This document shows positions 1 to 7,552 of a stretch of 64,000 bases of DNA, one piece after another. The position numbers and the translations under genes are program-made. The number at the start of each line of letters is the position of its first letter. Within the stretch, counting starts at the first letter, position 1. Below the pieces are notes generated by a model. That model was given only the letters and a program-made list of their open reading frames with translations. It did not search any database and was not told the DNA's origin. Location of the stretch: assembly GCA_019240405.1 (NCBI GenBank), contig JAFAYL010000035.1, positions 41,485-105,484 on the forward strand, given 5' to 3'. This DNA comes from Acidobacteriaceae bacterium. GTDB taxonomy: Bacteria; Acidobacteriota; Terriglobia; Bryobacterales; Bryobacteraceae.

Positions 1-540
1 GTGTTTCTGGTGAGTGGCAATCTGGAGTACTTCGCGCATGAGCATCCGGTAGCCCAGAAAGATGGGTCCTTTCAGCTCCCTGTTGTTCTCCCTCTGGGCG
101 GCATGTATCGTATGCTGGCCGACTTCTATCCGGCTGGTTCCGTTCCGCAATTGGCGCTGAGCACCTTTTTCGTTTCCGGGCCACAATTGCCAGCAAATAT
201 AACGGAATCGCTGGCCCCTTCAAAAGGCGCCAATTTGATAGCTTCGTTGCGAATGGATCCTGAACAGCCTCGGGCAGGATTGGAAACAAAGCTCTTCTAT
301 ACGCTTGATCCCTCAGAAGGGTTAGAGCCGTACCTTGGTGTTTGGGCGCACATGCTGATAGTCAGTAGCGATCTCATCGACATGCTTCATGTGCATCCAC
401 TTTTAAAGGATCAGAGCTCGACGATTCAGTTTAATGTCGTCTTTCCGCGTAGCGGGTTTTACCGCATCTGGAGCCAATTCCAAAGAAAGGGCGTTGTAAA
501 TACGACAGTATTTACCGTGCCGGTGAAGGACTTGGCTTAG
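1..540 (+). CDS. Secreted-type protein with two HxHP modules, 5' end cut by window
   Basis: The frame is open from base 1, so the GTG at base 1 is probably internal and the N-terminus is missing. The 179 visible residues contain two similar beta-rich modules. Each has a His-x-His-Pro motif (HEHP near residue 13, HVHP near 129) followed by an FP.(S)GFYR/GGMYR stretch and an aromatic-rich end, which suggests an internal duplication of an immunoglobulin or cupredoxin-like fold. His-rich modules of this kind occur in periplasmic or secreted bacterial proteins and may bind metal, but I cannot name a family. The 3' end overlaps the end of the convergent cytochrome gene by 29 bases. The reading frame is convincing; the function is unknown. 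Confidence 0.7.
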   Translation: MFLVSGNLEYFAHEHPVAQKDGSFQLPVVLPLGGMYRMLADFYPAGSVPQLALSTFFVSGPQLPANITESLAPSKGANLIASLRMDPEQPRAGLETKLFYTLDPSEGLEPYLGVWAHMLIVSSDLIDMLHVHPLLKDQSSTIQFNVVFPRSGFYRIWSQFQRKGVVNTTVFTVPVKDLA

Positions 541-1258
541 TGCGGATTTGGGGATCCAAAGCCGGAACTTCGAGCGCGAACTCAAGCGGAGTTGACGATT
601 CCACGATGGTGCCGGCCGGCAGTGCCAGCGTTTTGCGGAACGAGAATGTGATTTTCGTTTTTGGATCGAAGTGATAAAGCCAAACGAGTGGTTCGATGCG
701 CCCATCCGGCAGACGGGCAGTGACTTGCACTGAATCCACAATCCTCGTGACCACGGGCCTTACGCCGGCCACGCTCACGGACTTTGTCAGAGTGGTTCTC
801 GAATGGACCGAGAACCCATCTTTTAACGCAGGCGGGTTCGCAACAGGAGCCGGCTGCGACTTTGGAAGCAGCGCAGGATCGCCCTTCGGCGCCCCGCCAA
901 CCACCCAGGAAGATAGGATCACGATCTCTTCCTGCGTTAAGGCATGGTCAGGCGATAAGTCTCCAAACCCTTTCACTGCTCCCCATGGAGGCATCGACCG
1001 GGAAAGAACCTGTTCCTTGATATCGACAGCCCAAGGGCGAACCTCTTCGTAAGTTGTCAAAGGGACAGACGACGACGGCCCGTGACATTCCATGCACCGG
1101 CGTGCGAGGATTCGCGAGACATCCCGAGTGTAGCTCAGGTTAGTCGTGATGATGTCATGAGCGAACAGAGTACTTGCAAAGACGATTGACAACGTGAGCG
1201 CTTGTACGTCGATGTTCTGCCAACCGCTGGACAACCGTTGGCGAAACCCAAATCGCAA
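512..1258 (-). CDS. Mono-haem c-type cytochrome, exported
   Basis: A 248-residue protein with an N-terminal hydrophobic export segment (about residues 18-34) and one CxxCH haem-c site (CMECHG, Cys55, Cys58, His59). The following segment, with a PWA motif and RSMPPWG (Met89 a candidate axial ligand), is typical of small acidobacterial and planctomycete cytochromes. Residues after about 110 form a beta-rich tail without a recognised motif. The gene starts 3 bases after the stop of the upstream M48 protease, so the two are probably cotranscribed. Likely role: periplasmic electron carrier or haem domain of an unknown redox protein. The haem site is seen directly; the partner is unknown. Confidence 0.8.
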   Translation of the reverse strand: MRFGFRQRLSSGWQNIDVQALTLSIVFASTLFAHDIITTNLSYTRDVSRILARRCMECHGPSSSVPLTTYEEVRPWAVDIKEQVLSRSMPPWGAVKGFGDLSPDHALTQEEIVILSSWVVGGAPKGDPALLPKSQPAPVANPPALKDGFSVHSRTTLTKSVSVAGVRPVVTRIVDSVQVTARLPDGRIEPLVWLYHFDPKTKITFSFRKTLALPAGTIVESSTPLEFALEVPALDPQIRTKPSPSPAR

Positions 1259-1261
1259 AGA

Positions 1262-2356
1262 CTAGTTGTTGCTGCCCGGGCCGGGTGTACTGCTCGGATT
1301 GCTCGTGTTCGGATCCGAGGTCGTTGGATTATCGCCCGTATCGGACGGACGACGCTTCAGCTTCGGACGATCCTCATCGTCACCCTTCGATTTCTTCGAA
1401 GGATCCGTTTCATCTTCAATGGGCGCATTAGAGTTTGGATTGCGGCGCAGGGTTGGTTTATTGGGATCTTCGTTCGCTTGATCGGGCCGCCGCTGATTCT
1501 CGAGCATCGCCAGCCGGGCCTTCACATCGTTGAACTCGGACGTAGTAACTACATACTCCGGCCTTGCCTTAAGATCTGAAATCTCTTTTTGAGATTTCAC
1601 AATGCGGTCGTCCGTGATGGGGTGAGTCGAGAAAAGCTTTGAGACGCTGCCGGGCTTACGCTTTTCAAGCGTCTGTATTTTCTCGAAAAAGTCAACGAAC
1701 GCGGTGGGATCGTATCCTGCCTTATACATGTACTGGACGCCTAGATAATCCGCCTCGGCCTCGAACCCGCGCTGGAATTTCAAAAAGGTCATCGGCACTA
1801 ACAGACCCGACGCTTCATAAATTCCGTACGCCGCCGCTCCTCCCATGAAGATCAGCGGAATGGTCGCGAGTTGCGCGATTTCACCGCGCGTAGCCTGACG
1901 TGTCCCGTGACGCGCAGCAACGTGCGCAATCTCATGCGCCATAACACCTGCAAGTTCCGCCTCCGTATCGGCCTTCAGAATCAAACCTGAGTCAACGAAG
2001 AAAAAGCCGCCCGGCAGCGCGAACGCGTTCACGGTTGGATCTTCAATGACCTTGATCGTAAAAGGCACCTTAGCATCGGAGTTCCGCACCAGGTTCTGGC
2101 CGATGCGATTCACATATTCCGATACAACGGGATCATTGATAATTTTCGATTGGCGCTCCACCTGTTGCGCCAATTGCTTGCCGATTGCAATTTCCTTCTC
2201 GAGCGAATAGAAGTTCACCTTGCCTGAGACGTTCCGGTCGCCAATGGCATCCGGGTCCTTTTCTTTGCTGTCGCCCGCAAACGCAGTTACCGGGAGGGTC
2301 AACGCCAGCGCCATCGTGATGCTGGTGAGAGATTTGAGGTGGGTCAGTGGCCGCAT
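1262..2356 (-). CDS. M48-family metalloprotease, exported
   Basis: The 364-residue protein begins with a signal peptide (about residues 8-27, ending near AFA). A zinc metalloprotease domain of the M48/BepA-like type follows: HEIAH at 141-145 supplies two zinc ligands and the catalytic Glu, and GFEAEAD near 197-203 supplies the third ligand. Two hydrophobic helices lie between these motifs. The C-terminal 80 residues are a Pro/Asn/Lys/Asp-rich, low-complexity tail after the conserved STHP motif. Periplasmic M48 enzymes of this type act in outer-membrane protein quality control; that role is inferred from the family. It is followed directly by the cytochrome gene. Confidence 0.9.
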   Translation of the reverse strand: MRPLTHLKSLTSITMALALTLPVTAFAGDSKEKDPDAIGDRNVSGKVNFYSLEKEIAIGKQLAQQVERQSKIINDPVVSEYVNRIGQNLVRNSDAKVPFTIKVIEDPTVNAFALPGGFFFVDSGLILKADTEAELAGVMAHEIAHVAARHGTRQATRGEIAQLATIPLIFMGGAAAYGIYEASGLLVPMTFLKFQRGFEAEADYLGVQYMYKAGYDPTAFVDFFEKIQTLEKRKPGSVSKLFSTHPITDDRIVKSQKEISDLKARPEYVVTTSEFNDVKARLAMLENQRRPDQANEDPNKPTLRRNPNSNAPIEDETDPSKKSKGDDEDRPKLKRRPSDTGDNPTTSDPNTSNPSSTPGPGSNN

Positions 2357-2489
2357 AGAACTCCTTTTACGATCACGCGAACTAGGTGTGAAGACAGCCG
2401 GAACACGAATCCCTGTCTGTTCTTAGTATAAGGCCAAATTAAAGGCATGGATGCGCACCCAAACAGGAGAGATTCATAAACCTTAACGT

Positions 2490-3653
2490 ATGCTCGGAAG
2501 CATGGGTTACGAAAAACTGAGCGGAGTTTTGGAGGAGCCGCTCTACGCCCGGTATCGCGATCAATTTCCGGTCGCCGATAGGCTGATTTACCTGAACCAT
2601 GCTGCAGTGGCGCCGCTTTGCCGTCCGGCTGCCACCGCCATGAAGGCTCTGGCCGATGACGTCTGCGAATACGGATCGCTCCATTACGACCAGTGGCTGG
2701 AAACGTATGCGGGCCTACGCCAAGCTGCGGCGCGTCTGATCAATGCCGCGCCCGTTGAGATCGCGATTCTGAAAAACACCTCGGAAGGAATCGCGACAGT
2801 AGCCGAGGGTCTCGACTGGAAATCCGGCGACCGGCTGATCGCGTTTGAAGAGGAGTTTCCCGCCAATTACAATCCATGGCACCGGCTCGCCCGGCGAGGC
2901 GTCGAAGTGACTTGGCTTTCGATTTACGATCCGCCTGACAGGATCGCCGCCAACATCCGAGGCGCCCGGCTGCTTGCGATCAGCTACGTGAACTATCTGA
3001 GTGGATATCGAATCGATTTGCGGCAACTCGGAAAGTTGTGCCATCAGCATGGATGCTTCTTCTTTGTCGATGCGATTCAAGGCCTGGGCGCATTCCCTCT
3101 GGATGTCGAAGCTTGCCATATCGACGCGCTCGCGGCCGACGGGCACAAATGGATGCTCGGACCAGAAGGAAACGCCTTTTTGTACATTCGTGAGAAGTGG
3201 CTGGACGCGGTGAAACCAATCGAGTTCGGCTGGACAAATACGGCTCACTACGCCGATTACAGCTCGCGCGATATGACTTTGCGCCCCGATGCGGGCCGTT
3301 TTGAATGCGGCACCTTGAACACCGCCGGCTGTTTTGGTTTGAAAGCGGCAATTGAGTTCTTGTTAGAGGTTGGGATTCGAAACATAGCTGAGGCCGTGGA
3401 GTCTCGGGCAAATCAATTGGCGACAGGTCTCGTCCAGAGGGGATACGAGCTGATGATCGAACGTACACCCGAGCGTGGGTCGGGAATCGTAACGTTCCGG
3501 CATCCCTCCATCAATTCCCACTCCATTGCAAACGACCTCAAACGGAATCACGTTGTAGTCGCGACCCGGCAGAACTGGATACGGATGTCGCCGCACTTTT
3601 ATATCAGCCCGGAGGATATTAACCATGTCCTCGAATTATTGCCGCCGGTCTGA
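2490..3653 (+). CDS. Class V PLP-dependent aminotransferase (cysteine desulfurase/isopenicillin N epimerase type)
   Basis: A 387-residue fold-type I PLP enzyme. Asp194 in the FVDAIQ motif should bind the pyridine nitrogen and Lys220 in DGHKWM should form the internal aldimine; the following LGPEG motif is typical of the CsdA-like/isopenicillin N epimerase-like branch. I do not see the mobile-loop active-site Cys of true IscS proteins, so sulfur transfer is less likely than transamination, epimerisation or lyase chemistry. No strong ribosome-binding site decides between the start used here and the Met four codons later. It is divergent from the protease operon and is followed by the Cys-rich gene and the TonB receptor. 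Confidence 0.85.
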   Translation: MLGSMGYEKLSGVLEEPLYARYRDQFPVADRLIYLNHAAVAPLCRPAATAMKALADDVCEYGSLHYDQWLETYAGLRQAAARLINAAPVEIAILKNTSEGIATVAEGLDWKSGDRLIAFEEEFPANYNPWHRLARRGVEVTWLSIYDPPDRIAANIRGARLLAISYVNYLSGYRIDLRQLGKLCHQHGCFFFVDAIQGLGAFPLDVEACHIDALAADGHKWMLGPEGNAFLYIREKWLDAVKPIEFGWTNTAHYADYSSRDMTLRPDAGRFECGTLNTAGCFGLKAAIEFLLEVGIRNIAEAVESRANQLATGLVQRGYELMIERTPERGSGIVTFRHPSINSHSIANDLKRNHVVVATRQNWIRMSPHFYISPEDINHVLELLPPV

Positions 3654-3678
3654 TTGCTACACTGAAGCGAACTTTCAG

Positions 3679-4065
3679 ATGATTACGGGCGGACAACCGT
3701 CGCGAATCGCGCGAAATCGCATTGCAGCCTTTCTGCTACTGCTATGCGTTGCTCTCGCGCCTTGCGCTCCCGATCTCGTTCCGGCAACCCCAGGCGCCCA
3801 GTCCTGCTGTCGTCGTGACCACGCCTGTTGTTGCCACCGGCATTCATCTAATGGGCAACCTAGCTGGTCTTCCGTCCCGAAGTGTTTAGATGATTGCAAT
3901 CGACAAGCTCGTGCAGAGGGCCAGAAAACCGGAATCACTCAGGCGCTCTTGCCTTTTGCGATTGAGCTCTCAACCCGCGACATCCTGGTTCGCTATCAGC
4001 CACAGCGGATAAAGCTACATCTCGATACTTCGCTTTGGCAACGCCCCCCGCCCACCAACTCGTAA
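3679..4065 (+). CDS. Small Cys/His-rich exported protein ahead of a TonB receptor
   Basis: A 128-residue protein using the ATG at 3679; the frame is open further upstream but overlaps the aminotransferase end. Residues 10-30 form a hydrophobic export segment or lipoprotein-like leader. A cluster rich in Cys and His (CCRRDHACCCHRH) follows, then further Cys residues. The clustered thiols and imidazoles suggest soft-metal binding (Cu, Zn or similar). I do not recognise a family. It lies 37 bases upstream of the TonB-dependent receptor, so the pair may be a metal or metallophore acquisition unit; this is inference from context. Confidence 0.6.
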   Translation: MITGGQPSRIARNRIAAFLLLLCVALAPCAPDLVPATPGAQSCCRRDHACCCHRHSSNGQPSWSSVPKCLDDCNRQARAEGQKTGITQALLPFAIELSTRDILVRYQPQRIKLHLDTSLWQRPPPTNS

Positions 4066-4102
4066 GAACTAATTCACAAAGTTCAGTTTTAGGGGGTGTA
4101 TT

Positions 4103-6337
4103 GTGCCTGTGTCCTTCTTGAGGCCTGCGCGCCGATTGCGGCTTGTTTTCGGATCGGCGATGTTTGTGGCGTGCGTGGCTTTCGCTGCGTCGCTTGGCTC
4201 CATTCGCGGAGTCGTGCACGATCCGAGCCATCTCCCAGTTTCGGGCGCCAGAGTTGTCTTACAATCCGTCACGTCTTCCTATGAGCTCACGTCCGAAACT
4301 GGCGCGGCGGGTGATTTCCAGTTCACTGCTGTGCCGGCCGGCGAATATCTTGTCACAGTCGAGCGCACCGGATTTGTTTCCCAGCGACAGCCCATCACAA
4401 TCACAAGCACATCAGCGCCCATTCTTCACTTCGCACTCAGGATTGCGCAGCGGACGGAAACTGTACAGGTCTCAGAAAGTGGCAGTGTCGCGGGCGCTAT
4501 GTCTACCACTCCGACCACGACGGTGGACCGGCTGGATATCAGTCGCACGCCCGGAGCCGATCGGGCAAATAGTCTTGCTATGATCACCGATTTCGTGCCC
4601 GGGGCGTATCTCGCGCACGATCAACTGCACGTCCGCGGAGGCCACCAAGTCGACTGGTTAATCGACGGCGTGCCCGTGCCGAATACAAACATCGCTACTA
4701 ATGTGGGGCCGCAGTTCAATCCGGATGACATCGACACTTTAGAAGTCGAGCGCGGCGGCTACTCGGCTGATCTTGGTGAGCGGACGTACGGTGTATTCAA
4801 CATCATGCCTCGCAGCGGCTTCGAGCGGGATAACGAGGCGGAGATCGTCGCAAGCTACGGCAACTTCAACCAGACAAATGATGAATTCAGCCTCGGCAAC
4901 CACACCGAGAAGTTCGCCTGGTATGGCAGCATGAATGGAAATAGAAGCGATCTGGGGCTGATGACTCCCACCTCCGCAATCCTTCACGACAGTGAATATG
5001 GCGCGGGCGGATTCGGGACCTTGTTCTATAACCTCAGTCCACAGGATCAACTACGGATGATTGTTTCGGCGCGGCGCGATGACTATGAAGTCCCTAATAG
5101 TCCCGAAGAACAGGCCGCTGGAGTCCGGGATAGCGAGTTGGAACGCGATGTCCTGGCTAATTTCTCATGGGTGCATACCGTATCTCCAGGCCAGTTGCTG
5201 ACGATTTCGCCCTTCTATCACTTCAATCAGGCCAATTACGAAGCGGGCCCAAACGATCCCGGCGTCAGGACAGTGGACAAGCAACAGTCCCAATATGAAG
5301 GCGCGCAGATCGCCTACAGTGCGGTGACCGGGCGCAACAATGCCCAAGCGGGCGTGTACGGATTCGCCCAGCAGGACTCCCGATTATTTGCGCTAAGCTC
5401 GGCCAATCCGGGCAGCATGCCGCTTGAGCAACATACCGGCCCCACTGGGTTCCTTGCGGTCGCATTTCTTGAAGATCAGTTCAAGGCAACGGAATGGCTA
5501 ACGCTCACAGGCGGAGCGCGGCTTACGCATTTCGCCGGCTCGATTGCAGAAAATGCGGCCGATCCGCGGGTTGGAGCAGCGATTCAACTTCCAGGGGTAC
5601 ATTGGGTTTTGCGCGGCTTTTACGGCGCCTATTACCAACCGCCCCCATTGTCGACGATTGCCGGGCCCCTGCTCGAATACGCAGTCACGCAAGGCTTCGG
5701 TTTCTTGCCGTTGCGCGGAGAGCGGGATGAAGAATATCAGTTCGGGGTTGCAATGCCCTGGCGCGGCTGGCTGCTCGATGGCAATCACTCGCACATGCAC
5801 GGGACGAACGTGTTCGACCACGACGCTCTCGGTAACTCAAATATCTTTCTTCCGCTGACGATCAGCGCGGCGACGGTGGACGCCTGGGAAGTAACATTGC
5901 GCTCTCCCGTGATGATGAGGCGCGCTCAGTTTCATCTTGCCTACTCAAGCCAGAAGGCCGTAGGTTCAGGTAATGTGACCGGAGGCTTGACGAACTTTTC
6001 ACCCCCGGTGAACGGCCTCTTCCTGCTGGATCATGATCAGCGGCACACGCTAAACGCAGGAGGATTCGCTAATCTACTATGGCGAACTTGGCTCGCGGGA
6101 AATGTGTATTACGGCTCAGGATTTCCGGACAATGGCGGGCCGGCCCGCCTGCCGCAACATACAATGGTCGACCTCGCGCTAGGCAAGAATTTCGGAGAGA
6201 GCTGGACGTTTTCCGTGGATGCGGTGAATGTCGCGAACCGGCATTTTCTGCTCGACAACAGCCTGACATTTGGCGGCACGCACTATTTCAATCCGCGCGA
6301 GATCTACGGACAAGTGCGGTACAGGTTTCACTTTTGA
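4103..6337 (+). CDS. TonB-dependent outer-membrane receptor with carboxypeptidase-regulatory-like domain
   Basis: A 744-residue protein starting at GTG 4103, with an AGGGGG ribosome-binding site 5-10 bases upstream. Residues 1-30 are a signal peptide; about 30-115 form a CarboxypepD_reg-like beta-sandwich (begins GSIRGVVHDPS, a standard opening of this domain); about 125-235 form the plug; the rest is a beta-barrel ending in Phe (YRFHF). Such receptors bring large or scarce ligands across the outer membrane using TonB energy. The barrel is smaller than that of the roughly 1000-residue acidobacterial Oar-like receptors, closer to a classical siderophore or metal receptor. The upstream Cys/His-rich protein hints at a metal ligand, but the substrate is unknown. 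Confidence 0.9.
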   Translation: MPVSFLRPARRLRLVFGSAMFVACVAFAASLGSIRGVVHDPSHLPVSGARVVLQSVTSSYELTSETGAAGDFQFTAVPAGEYLVTVERTGFVSQRQPITITSTSAPILHFALRIAQRTETVQVSESGSVAGAMSTTPTTTVDRLDISRTPGADRANSLAMITDFVPGAYLAHDQLHVRGGHQVDWLIDGVPVPNTNIATNVGPQFNPDDIDTLEVERGGYSADLGERTYGVFNIMPRSGFERDNEAEIVASYGNFNQTNDEFSLGNHTEKFAWYGSMNGNRSDLGLMTPTSAILHDSEYGAGGFGTLFYNLSPQDQLRMIVSARRDDYEVPNSPEEQAAGVRDSELERDVLANFSWVHTVSPGQLLTISPFYHFNQANYEAGPNDPGVRTVDKQQSQYEGAQIAYSAVTGRNNAQAGVYGFAQQDSRLFALSSANPGSMPLEQHTGPTGFLAVAFLEDQFKATEWLTLTGGARLTHFAGSIAENAADPRVGAAIQLPGVHWVLRGFYGAYYQPPPLSTIAGPLLEYAVTQGFGFLPLRGERDEEYQFGVAMPWRGWLLDGNHSHMHGTNVFDHDALGNSNIFLPLTISAATVDAWEVTLRSPVMMRRAQFHLAYSSQKAVGSGNVTGGLTNFSPPVNGLFLLDHDQRHTLNAGGFANLLWRTWLAGNVYYGSGFPDNGGPARLPQHTMVDLALGKNFGESWTFSVDAVNVANRHFLLDNSLTFGGTHYFNPREIYGQVRYRFHF

Positions 6338-6390
6338 ACCAGCGGGTATATTGGGGGATGGACGGCGCCTCCTGATAATCGCCACATTGA

Positions 6391-7155
6391 TCAGTGCGGG
6401 ACTTGGGCTTTGCTCCTTTCATACGCCTTATCAGCAGCCGCCGCGCCGCCGCTTTCTCCGCCTCCGCCCTTGATTCTGGCGGCTTCGGCAAAGACCTCGC
6501 TAGGCTTTCTCTCGGTGAAGTCGGAGGGCACCGTAAACATCCAAGCCGGCGGCGATTGCAGGTGTACGGAATTTGCCGTTCGAATTTCCAGAGTCCCCTT
6601 CTCAGCCGGCGTGTGTTCAACCGTCTTCTCGATACGTAGCGGTAAACAGTTCAACTGGGCGCTGCGCCAGACCCGAGACGTAAAGCGTCTCGAAGGAGTT
6701 GTCTGGACGTGGTCTTGGCGAACCACCGAAAACCCGAGTATCGAATTGTCCGATTTGCCCGAGCAATTCTCAGAAATCTGGAACATTGGATCGGCTCCCC
6801 TGGATCCAGAGGGATACGTGGTCGTGGACCGGGTTAGCTGATCGACAACCGTGAAACGGCTTGACTCCAGATCTAGGATGCGTATGACAAACAGTCGCTC
6901 GCTGTTTGGCACGGTGCTAACCCGAACATGCGGACGCGCGATAGAAATCGATCCATCGGATCTCATGGCAAGCGTTTCAGCTATTGTCTGGAACGGTTTC
7001 GTCGGATCCGACTTCTCGAAAAATGAGTCCGTGTACGAAATAATGACGGGCTTGAAAGGCGTGACCTGCCCGTAGGCGAGCTGAGTCATGGCGAGCAACA
7101 GGCAACCAGCCGGGTAGAGACATGGAAGATGAAGACGGTCCAGCATACAGCCCAC
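6391..7155 (-). CDS. Exported protein of unknown function
   Basis: A 254-residue frame with a signal peptide in its first 30 residues (hydrophobic stretch ending LAYGQ). The mature part has no motif I recognise; it is beta-rich and ends in a Gly/Ala-rich, charged tail. The GTG at 7155 follows immediately after the TGA of the upstream small Cys-rich gene; an ATG three codons later (7146) is an alternative. The back-to-back arrangement suggests a two-gene operon of secreted proteins. It converges on the TonB receptor gene, with 53 bases between the two ends. Confidence 0.65.
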   Translation of the reverse strand: MGCMLDRLHLPCLYPAGCLLLAMTQLAYGQVTPFKPVIISYTDSFFEKSDPTKPFQTIAETLAMRSDGSISIARPHVRVSTVPNSERLFVIRILDLESSRFTVVDQLTRSTTTYPSGSRGADPMFQISENCSGKSDNSILGFSVVRQDHVQTTPSRRFTSRVWRSAQLNCLPLRIEKTVEHTPAEKGTLEIRTANSVHLQSPPAWMFTVPSDFTERKPSEVFAEAARIKGGGGESGGAAAADKAYERSKAQVPH

Positions 7156-7488
7156 TCACGCGATCCGGCAGTCATAGCAGGCAGGGTAGTCTCCGTAATA
7201 ATCGATGTCAATGCAATAGGCGTAAATCCCTGTTCCCGTTGGCTTACATTGCCGGCTCGGATTACACTGGTCTACCTCACAGACTGTATTCTCAATATGG
7301 GATGAACAATACGTGCTTTCGCGGTCGATGTAGGAGTCCGCATACGGACCATTCTGATATCCGTAGCTGAAAAAGCAGTCGTTTTCTTGGGGATTTATCG
7401 GTTGCAGTGACACGAATACCCCACATCCCACGCCGAAGATTGCTAATGTTACTCGCTCGCCCAATATTCGCCTCAGTAGTCTCGACAT
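7156..7488 (-). CDS. Small Cys-rich exported protein of unknown function
   Basis: A 110-residue protein from ATG 7488, chosen because a GGAGGGA ribosome-binding sequence lies 7 bases upstream; a start six codons earlier is possible. Residues 10-30 are hydrophobic (export signal). The mature part of about 80 residues contains ten Cys and many Tyr and Asp, a composition suggesting disulfide stabilisation outside the cytoplasm. No family recognised. It is followed without a gap by another secreted unknown, with which it is probably cotranscribed. Confidence 0.6.
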   Translation of the reverse strand: MSRLLRRILGERVTLAIFGVGCGVFVSLQPINPQENDCFFSYGYQNGPYADSYIDRESTYCSSHIENTVCEVDQCNPSRQCKPTGTGIYAYCIDIDYYGDYPACYDCRIA

Positions 7489-7552
7489 TCTCTGTCCCTC
7501 CCCCACCGGGTACCCGTTCGGAAAACAACCGATCGCATAATATCAGATTTTT

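Noticed and set aside
2980..3468. 162-codon minus-strand frame inside the class V aminotransferase
   Set aside because: Arg/Ser-rich antisense translation of a gene with intact PLP motifs.
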